Source: Pedobacter sp. Leaf170 (lineage in GTDB: Bacteria; Bacteroidota; Bacteroidia; Sphingobacteriales; Sphingobacteriaceae). From it: DNA of 64,000 nucleotides. The notes under the pieces were generated by a model. That model searched no databases, was not told where the DNA came from, and saw nothing but the letters and a program-made list of their open reading frames with translations. The first letter of the stretch is position 1. Each line of letters begins with the position of its first letter. Positions 58,158-64,000 of this stretch are shown here, one piece after another. A program made the position numbers and the translations under genes. The stretch is from assembly GCF_920984665.1 (NCBI RefSeq), contig NZ_CAKLBP010000001.1:152858-216857 (forward strand), in the 5' to 3' direction.

Positions 58158-58772
58158 ATGATGTACAACCTCTTAGATAATTTAATATCATTAGTTAAAA
58201 CCTACGAACAGCATAATGCAGGTGCTAAAGATGATTTGAATTCTTTTTTAAACTGGATGAATGCGCAAGCCCTTAAGCCTGAAGAAATTTCAGCAAAAGA
58301 ACCCGATTGGCCTGGAAAAATTAAGGGAAGATCGGCAGATAGCGTTATCAACACTTCACTGGTGCATCTATACAGATATGCAAAAATACAGGCGAAGGCA
58401 GCCATAAGCGAAAGTGTTTTCTCTACGCCGGATGATTTCATTTACCTGATTAACCTAAATACTGGTGGAAATATGACTAAATCTGCATTAATCAAAGAAA
58501 ATATCCATGATAAGCCTGCTGGAACATTAATCATTCAAAGGCTATTGGATAAAGGCTTGATTAGTCAGCAACCATCAGCAGTTGATAAGCGGAATATGAT
58601 ATTAAATATTACAAAAAAGGGAATTGAAGAATTAAATAAATACATGGATAAAATACGTGCAGCATCTGCAAATGTTACTGGTGCACTTACTGCAGACGAA
58701 AAAACACAGTTAATAACATTGCTTCAAAAACTTGAAGATTTCCACTACGTACAAAACTTTGAAAAGAATTAA
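58158..58772 (+). CDS. MarR family transcriptional regulator
   Basis: This 204-aa protein has an N-terminal helical part and a winged-helix domain: MTKSALIKENIHDKPAGTLI is the recognition region and QQPSAVDKRNMILNITKKG the wing, with the Asp-x-Arg of MarR wings. It lies 47 bp after the SDR-like gene in the same operon and is the likely local regulator, possibly through the palindrome at 57325 (inference). Confidence 0.9.
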   Translation: MMYNLLDNLISLVKTYEQHNAGAKDDLNSFLNWMNAQALKPEEISAKEPDWPGKIKGRSADSVINTSLVHLYRYAKIQAKAAISESVFSTPDDFIYLINLNTGGNMTKSALIKENIHDKPAGTLIIQRLLDKGLISQQPSAVDKRNMILNITKKGIEELNKYMDKIRAASANVTGALTADEKTQLITLLQKLEDFHYVQNFEKN

Positions 58773-58783
58773 ACAAAAAATAC

Positions 58784-59620
58784 ATGAAAGTTATTTTTGA
58801 TAGTGTATCTGCGAAATGCAGTAAGGTTGTAACCAAAACTTACAGCACCAGCTTTTCTTTGGGTATACGTTTTCTTGACAAAACCCATCGGGAAGCAATT
58901 TATTCGATATATGGATTTGTGAGGCTTGCTGATGAAATAGTTGATAGTTTTCACGATTACGATAAGCCTACCCTACTTTATAAATTTAAAAGGGATTGCT
59001 ATGAAGCCATTGAAGAAAAAATCAGCTTAAACCCGATACTTAATGCCTTTCAAAAAGTTGTAAATCAATACCAGATAAAAAGAGAGTTGATAGATCTTTT
59101 TTTGGAGAGCATGGAAATGGATCTTAAAAAAGAAGAATATACACCTCAAAAATATGATCGTTACATATTAGGCTCGGCACAGGTTGTTGGCCTAATGTGC
59201 TTGCAGGTTTTTGTAAAAGGTGATAATCAGCGTTACGAACAATTAAAGGAATCTGCAATGAAACTTGGTTCAGCATTCCAAAAAGTTAACTTTTTACGCG
59301 ATTTAAAAGCTGATTATTATTTATTAAGCCGAAGTTATTTTCCGGGAGTTGATTTGTCTACATTTTCTATTAACGAAAAGCTTTTGATTGAGCAAGAAAT
59401 AGCTGCCGAGTTTGATGCAGCATTAGATGGCATAAGGCAATTGCCAAAATCATCACGCAGAGGCGTTTATCTGGCTTACATCTATTACAAAAAGCTTTTT
59501 GATAAGATTAAGAAGAAAACCGCAAATCAAATCATGAACGAACGAATTAGAATTTCAAATTCCCACAAATTCGTATTAATGCTTAGTTCGGTATTTAGAA
59601 GCAGATATTACGGCATTTGA
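58784..59620 (+). CDS. Phytoene/squalene synthase family protein
   Basis: This 278-aa isoprenoid synthase-like protein has the two Asp-rich sites for prenyl diphosphate binding: [14 protein letters not shown] (near residue 45) and [12 protein letters not shown] (near residue 170), along with [11 protein letters not shown] at the start. It would join two prenyl diphosphates head to head to form phytoene or a related product. No crtI-type desaturase is seen in the window. It is in the light operon. Confidence 0.93.
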   Translation: MKVIFDSVSAKCSKVVTKTYSTSFSLGIRFLDKTHREAIYSIYGFVRLADEIVDSFHDYDKPTLLYKFKRDCYEAIEEKISLNPILNAFQKVVNQYQIKRELIDLFLESMEMDLKKEEYTPQKYDRYILGSAQVVGLMCLQVFVKGDNQRYEQLKESAMKLGSAFQKVNFLRDLKADYYLLSRSYFPGVDLSTFSINEKLLIEQEIAAEFDAALDGIRQLPKSSRRGVYLAYIYYKKLFDKIKKKTANQIMNERIRISNSHKFVLMLSSVFRSRYYGI

Positions 59621-59627
59621 TATTAAC

Positions 59628-59780
59628 ATGAAAGGCGTAAAAAAGCAAAATTTACCATCAAAAATCTGTGTTACCTGCAACAGACCATTCACCTGGCGTA
59701 AAAAGTGGGAAAAAGTGTGGACGGAGGTTAAATATTGCAGTGATAAATGTAGAAGCAGCAAAACTGTTTCAAATAGTTAA
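59628..59780 (+). CDS. DUF2256 zinc-ribbon protein
   Basis: This 50-aa protein ([19 protein letters not shown], then [19 protein letters not shown]) has CxxC at 14-17 and CxxxC at 37-41, matching DUF2256, a small zinc ribbon usually encoded next to cryptochrome/photolyase genes. It starts 7 bp after the phytoene synthase-like gene stop. Confidence 0.95.
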   Translation: MKGVKKQNLPSKICVTCNRPFTWRKKWEKVWTEVKYCSDKCRSSKTVSNS

Positions 59781-59814
59781 AAACTAGCACAATTCAATAC
59801 ATCAACCCTAAAAA

Positions 59815-60099
59815 ATGATTGACATTAGCAAATTTTCGGCACAAGAAATTGATAGAATTATAGAAATGGCTTGGGAAGACCGCACCACTTTCGATGCTAT
59901 TGAGGTTCAATTTGGCTTAAAACATCAGGAAGTAATTACCCTAATGAGAAAGCAGATGAAGGAGAGCAGTTTTAAAATGTGGAGGAAGAGGATGACAAAT
60001 AAATCTACAAAACACGCTGTTTTGCGTAGTCAGGTATCAACTCGTTTTAAATGTGACCGTCAGCGGGCAATTTCTAATAATAAAATTACAAAACGATAA
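59815..60099 (+). CDS. TIGR03643 family protein
   Basis: This 94-aa protein begins MIDISKFSAQEIDRIIEMAW and has EDRTTFDAIEVQFGLKHQEV and MRKQMKESSFKMWRKRMT, the TIGR03643 pattern. It looks like a small helix-turn-helix-like protein of unknown role. It is typical of photolyase clusters and ends 1 bp before the next start. Confidence 0.94.
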   Translation: MIDISKFSAQEIDRIIEMAWEDRTTFDAIEVQFGLKHQEVITLMRKQMKESSFKMWRKRMTNKSTKHAVLRSQVSTRFKCDRQRAISNNKITKR

Positions 60100-60100
60100 T

Positions 60101-61249
60101 ATGGGGAAAGTTAAATTTACCACCGATTATCAGCAGATATTAAGACAGATTGAGGAATTGGATACCATTGAGTATGCTAAAACCAGAAATTTTACCGATG
60201 GTGCTGTTAGTCGCCTTTCACCATACCTATCTCGGGGGGTAATCAGCCTTAAACAAATCTTACAGGCAATAATAGATAAGGGAACAAGTTTTGAAGCTGC
60301 AGAAAAATTTCTTCAGGAGTTGGCCTGGAGAGAATATTATCAGCGTATCTGGCAAGAAAAAAAAGAGCTGATTTGGGAAGATTTAAGCAAGCCACAACCA
60401 GATGTTGTATCTAATGATATGATTACATCAATTATCGAGGCTGAAACCGGGATAAATGCTATCGACAATGGAATACAAGAACTTTATCAATCTGGATATA
60501 TGCATAATCATATCAGGATGTATGTAGCATCTGTAACATGTAATATTGGCAAAATCTATTGGAAACAACCATCTAAATGGCTCTATTATTACCTTTTGGA
60601 TGGAGATATTGCCAGCAATAATGCAAGTTGGCAATGGGTATCGGCAGCGTTTTCAGGCAAAAAATATTATTGCAATCAGGAAAACATCAATAAATATACT
60701 TCCAGTTATCAAGAAAATACATTTTTAGATAAAAGTTATGAAGAGCTTCCGCTAATGGAAATTCCTCAAGTTTTAAAAGAACGCACTACCATACCATCAA
60801 AAACTGTTCTGCCTAAAACGGATATCCCTAACATTGACCAATCAAAACCGACAATAATTTATAACAGTTACAATCTAGACCCAGTTTGGAGAAAAAGTGA
60901 TGATGCAAACAGGATATTACTTTTAGAACCCAGCCATTTCACTAAATATCCGGTAAGTGAGCAGGTGATTGATTTTATAATTAGTCTATCTGAAAATATT
61001 CCAGGCATTCAAATTTTTGCCGGAGAATTCTCAGAAATAGAAAGTTTATATAAAACGAGTACGCTTCAGTCTGATAAAATTTTTATTTCCAAAGCGCATC
61101 CTGCATTTCTTCATTACACAGGTATTAAAGATAGCTACGAATGGATGTTTCCAGAGGTTACCGGTGCTTACCCATCCTTCTTTAAATATTGGAAACTTTG
61201 CAGATCGTTTCTTGTTAAATCCATGAATCATTCCAACCGCAACACTTAA
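60101..61249 (+). CDS. Photolyase-like FAD domain with a C-terminal extra domain
   Basis: The 382-aa product (start ATG 60101; an earlier in-frame ATG at 60053 lies inside the previous gene) begins directly with the FAD-binding domain of photolyases: SRLSPYLSRGVIS (38-50), LAWREYYQRIW (74-84), HNHIRMYVASV and DGDIASNNASWQWVSAAF (168-184). The usual N-terminal antenna domain is missing. After the FAD domain, residues about 248-382 form an extra alpha/beta-like segment (NRILLLEPSHF, IQIFAGEFSEIE). It may be a repair enzyme or a light sensor. Confidence 0.9.
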   Translation: MGKVKFTTDYQQILRQIEELDTIEYAKTRNFTDGAVSRLSPYLSRGVISLKQILQAIIDKGTSFEAAEKFLQELAWREYYQRIWQEKKELIWEDLSKPQPDVVSNDMITSIIEAETGINAIDNGIQELYQSGYMHNHIRMYVASVTCNIGKIYWKQPSKWLYYYLLDGDIASNNASWQWVSAAFSGKKYYCNQENINKYTSSYQENTFLDKSYEELPLMEIPQVLKERTTIPSKTVLPKTDIPNIDQSKPTIIYNSYNLDPVWRKSDDANRILLLEPSHFTKYPVSEQVIDFIISLSENIPGIQIFAGEFSEIESLYKTSTLQSDKIFISKAHPAFLHYTGIKDSYEWMFPEVTGAYPSFFKYWKLCRSFLVKSMNHSNRNT

Positions 61250-61288
61250 AATCTGTATTTACAACCAAATCATTTCAAACCCCAAACA

Positions 61289-62836
61289 ATGAAGAAAAAA
61301 TACAAAATATTAAGGTTAATTCTAGGCGATCAGCTTAATATTGAACATTCATGGTTTAAAAAAGCTGCTCCAGATACACTTCATGTTATGATGGAAGTTA
61401 GAACAGAAACGGATTATGCCTGGCACCATATTCAAAAGATTTGCGCATTTTTTGCAGCAATGGAAAATTTTGCAGAACTACTTAATGATAAAGGCTTTAA
61501 TACGATTTACCTTAAGCTAGATGATGCTGAAAACCAACAAAATTTTTCCGAAAATCTATCCCATATCATTAAGAAATTTGGAATCGAAGAATTTGATTAT
61601 CAACTACCGGATGAGTATAGGTTAGATACAGCGTTGCAGAAATTTTGCAACACTTTAAAAATAAAACACAGCGTATTTGACACCGAACATTTCTATACAA
61701 AAAGACATGAAATGGCCGATTTATTTTCGGGCAAAAAAGAATTTTTGATGGAGAGTTTTTATCGGGCAATGCGTAAAAAGCACCATGTTTTAGTAGATGA
61801 TGGCGATGACCCGCAAGGTGGTCAGTGGAATTTTGATGCAGAAAACCGGAAAAAACTTCCTAAAAACCACAAAGCAAATCCACCTCTTTTGTTTGAAAAC
61901 GATGTAAGAAAACAATTGCAGAGAATTACAGATGCAAAAATTAAAACGATTGGAAAAATTGATGCTAAATATTTAGAATGGCCAATAAATAGGGCGCAAT
62001 CTTTAAAACTTTTAAAATATTTTTGCGAAAATGGATTACAACTATTTGGCACTTTTCAAGATGCCATGCATACAGAAGAATGGTCTTTGTATCATTCACG
62101 CCTTTCTTTCAGCATGAATACCAAACTCCTTTCACCAATCGAAGTGGTTAATTATGCAATCGAATACTGGAGAAAAAATAAAACATCAATAGCGCTTAAT
62201 CAGATTGAAGGATTTATAAGGCAAATTTTGGGTTGGCGTGAATATATGCGTGGAATTTATTGGATGAAGATGCCGGAGTTCGAAACTTTAAATTTTTTTA
62301 ACCACAGCAGAAAACTACCAGAATGGTATTGGAACGGTGAAACAAATATGAATTGCCTGAAGCATTCTATTAACCAATCTTTAGAATTTGCCTATGCGCA
62401 TCACATCCAACGGTTAATGGTTACCGGCAATTTTGCCTTGCTCGCAGGTATCAATCCAGATGAAGTTGATTTTTGGTATTTGGGCATTTATGTCGATGCC
62501 ATACAGTGGGTAGAAATAACCAATACCAGAGGTATGAGCCAATATGCCGATGGCGGTATTATTGGCTCAAAACCTTACACAGGCTCTGCTAATTACATTA
62601 ATAAAATGAGTAACTACTGTGAAAAATGCAAATACAACCGTAACGATAAAATAGGTGATAATTCCTGCCCTTTTAATAGTTTATATTGGGATTTTCATGA
62701 TAGGAACCGTGAAAAACTTCAACACAATTATCGCTTGGGTATGGTTTATAAAATCTGGGATAAAATGGAAGCCGAAACCAAACATGCCGTTCTAAAAAGA
62801 GCAGAATATTGTTTAGAAAACCTGGATAAACTATAG
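61289..62836 (+). CDS. Iron-sulfur photolyase / cryptochrome (FeS-BCP, PhrB-like)
   Basis: This 515-aa protein starts with the antenna domain LRLILGDQLNIEHSWF and continues with a FAD-binding helical domain (QIEGFIRQILGWREYMRGIY). Cys356, Cys444, Cys447 and Cys460 have the same spacing as the four cluster ligands of Agrobacterium PhrB (350, 438, 441, 454), so a 4Fe-4S cluster is expected. The family repairs (6-4) photoproducts with light. It closes the light operon. Confidence 0.95.
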   Translation: MKKKYKILRLILGDQLNIEHSWFKKAAPDTLHVMMEVRTETDYAWHHIQKICAFFAAMENFAELLNDKGFNTIYLKLDDAENQQNFSENLSHIIKKFGIEEFDYQLPDEYRLDTALQKFCNTLKIKHSVFDTEHFYTKRHEMADLFSGKKEFLMESFYRAMRKKHHVLVDDGDDPQGGQWNFDAENRKKLPKNHKANPPLLFENDVRKQLQRITDAKIKTIGKIDAKYLEWPINRAQSLKLLKYFCENGLQLFGTFQDAMHTEEWSLYHSRLSFSMNTKLLSPIEVVNYAIEYWRKNKTSIALNQIEGFIRQILGWREYMRGIYWMKMPEFETLNFFNHSRKLPEWYWNGETNMNCLKHSINQSLEFAYAHHIQRLMVTGNFALLAGINPDEVDFWYLGIYVDAIQWVEITNTRGMSQYADGGIIGSKPYTGSANYINKMSNYCEKCKYNRNDKIGDNSCPFNSLYWDFHDRNREKLQHNYRLGMVYKIWDKMEAETKHAVLKRAEYCLENLDKL

Positions 62837-62874
62837 CCATTGGGCTAAAATCGCACCAATTCTACCATACATCA

Positions 62875-64000
62875 TTAAACGGCAACCTGACTTACATTTC
62901 CTGTTCTTTTTAAAGTTCCCCAGGTGCCTAACTCGCCTTTAATTGCTTTTCTTATTGATTTAAATAAAACTAAATACATTAGCTGTCTCCAGAAAAATCG
63001 CTGCGGAAAAATATAGAGAAGATTATTATATTTTTCGTTCTCCATTTTAAAAGCAATTGCGGCAAAAAACATATCTACAACAATAAAAATAAGGTAATAA
63101 AAAAGCACTTGTCCGAAACCATTATGCAAACTTAAAATACCGGAAAAGCCCGTTAGCGTTAAGTTATTGATTGCACTTAAAGAGAAAATACCGCTTATTA
63201 ATGACAGAAGCATAAACAAATCGGCCAAAGGAGAAAACAAAGGCAGTATTATTTGATAAAGTAAAATATTCGGCATACCAACCATCCCAAAATAACCATA
63301 TTTTTTGTTGAATAAAGTTTTACGGTTTTTCCAAAAACTCTGCATAACGCCAAAACTCCAGCGTAAACGCTGCTTCAGTAACATATTTACAGTTTCCGGT
63401 GCTTCTGTGTATGCAATGGCAGTATCGCAGTTTTTCACCTGGTAACCTGCTTTCAAAATACGCATGGTAAGATCGCAATCTTCTGCAAGTGTATCTGTTG
63501 TAAATGCGCCAACTTCCAATACTACATCTTTACGAAAAGCACCAATAGCGCCCGGCACTACGGTTATAATGTTAAGCAAATCGAAAGCCCTCCTATCCAT
63601 ATTTTGCGAAGTGATATATTCTATCGATTGCCATTTTGTAATGATGTTATTTGCATTACCAACTTTTACAGTTCCTGCAACTGCCGCAATTTTAGGGTTA
63701 TGAAAATAACGCATTAATTCGGTTACAGCATCTGTTTTCAATTGAGTGTCAGCATCAATACAAATAATAAAATCAGCGCTTGCTTTACCAATACCAAAGT
63801 TTAAAGCCGATGCTTTGCCGCCGTTCTCTTTTCTAAAAACTTTAACCTGCGGATGATTTGCAAACTTTTCATTTATTTTGTCAAAAGTTTTATCTTTTGA
63901 ACCATCATCTACAAAAATTAATTCAAAATCCGGATAAGTCGTTTTCAGTAAGCTATTTATCGTATGCACCGCTGTTATTTCTTCATTATAAGCCGGGATT
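62875..64000 (-). CDS. Processive glycosyltransferase family 2, partial
   Basis: The gene runs past the right edge of the window; the frame is open to 64000 with IPAYNEEITAVHTINSL at the start of the visible part. The visible 375 or so residues have VDDGSKDKTF, CIDADTQLK (DxD), EDCDLTMRI and QRLRWSFGV (QxxRW) and three or four membrane segments at the C-terminal end. It resembles PgaC-like and NodC-like polysaccharide synthases, which build beta-linked N-acetylglucosamine or related chains and pass them across the inner membrane. The polymer is unknown. Confidence 0.93.
   Translation of the reverse strand, partial: IPAYNEEITAVHTINSLLKTTYPDFELIFVDDGSKDKTFDKINEKFANHPQVKVFRKENGGKASALNFGIGKASADFIICIDADTQLKTDAVTELMRYFHNPKIAAVAGTVKVGNANNIITKWQSIEYITSQNMDRRAFDLLNIITVVPGAIGAFRKDVVLEVGAFTTDTLAEDCDLTMRILKAGYQVKNCDTAIAYTEAPETVNMLLKQRLRWSFGVMQSFWKNRKTLFNKKYGYFGMVGMPNILLYQIILPLFSPLADLFMLLSLISGIFSLSAINNLTLTGFSGILSLHNGFGQVLFYYLIFIVVDMFFAAIAFKMENEKYNNLLYIFPQRFFWRQLMYLVLFKSIRKAIKGELGTWGTLKRTGNVSQVAV

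Overview
The window looks like chromosomal DNA of a member of the Bacteroidota, most likely family Sphingobacteriaceae (Pedobacter or a relative). The evidence is AT-rich DNA, almost no Shine-Dalgarno sequences, -7 elements of the TAnnTTTG type, many outer-membrane lipoproteins and barrels, a CusA-type pump fused to a TolC-type channel, and a Kdp operon whose sensor is split in two. I saw no insertion sequence, prophage, integrase or CRISPR array. The genus is inference.

Layout. 1-571: a tRNA-Leu / tRNA-Gly / tRNA-Leu block with a direct repeat of about 160 bp. 0.8-9.1 kb: a multi-PAS histidine kinase, an SRPBCC protein, a secreted dienelactone hydrolase, a lipoprotein glycoside hydrolase, a beta-propeller protein, DUF2147 and DoxX proteins, and two small genes. 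9.3-15.0 kb: a complete HAE1-type RND efflux operon on the minus strand. 15.2-18.2 kb: a frameshifted GrpB-family gene and katG. 18.4-28.9 kb (minus): an export operon (TolC, HlyD and an ABC membrane domain without ATPase) and a heavy-metal efflux operon (CusB-like adaptor and CusA fused to an outer-membrane channel), with small secreted-type proteins beside them. 29.0-39.2 kb (minus): the potassium operon, with a short membrane peptide, KdpF, A, B, C, a porin, the KdpD N-terminal half and a separate histidine kinase, preceded by an NtrC-type sigma-54 activator. 39.3-47.2 kb: a histidine kinase and LytTR regulator pair, OmpA and barrel proteins, a membrane-protein/CsbD stress group and a GS39-type dehydrogenase. 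47.3-49.3 kb: a blue-light LOV histidine kinase with a receiver-only regulator. 49.7-53.9 kb: small membrane peptides, EamA, a zinc dehydrogenase, an unknown protein and a diadenylate-cyclase-like protein. 54.2-57.2 kb: three glycosyltransferases. 57.4-62.8 kb: a light or photoprotection operon (SDR-like protein, MarR regulator, phytoene/squalene synthase-like protein, DUF2256, TIGR03643, a photolyase-like FAD protein and an iron-sulfur photolyase). The window ends inside a processive GT2 glycosyltransferase.

How it fits together. The region is rich in envelope-stress, efflux and signalling genes. The most interesting parts are the light module, made of a LOV kinase at 48-49 kb and the photolyase operon at 57-63 kb, whose SDR member lacks the catalytic tyrosine and whose short photolyase-like protein has its second domain at the C-terminus; the ATPase-less ABC exporter operon; and the split, sigma-54-linked Kdp system. 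Functions are assigned from motifs read by eye; no database search was run.
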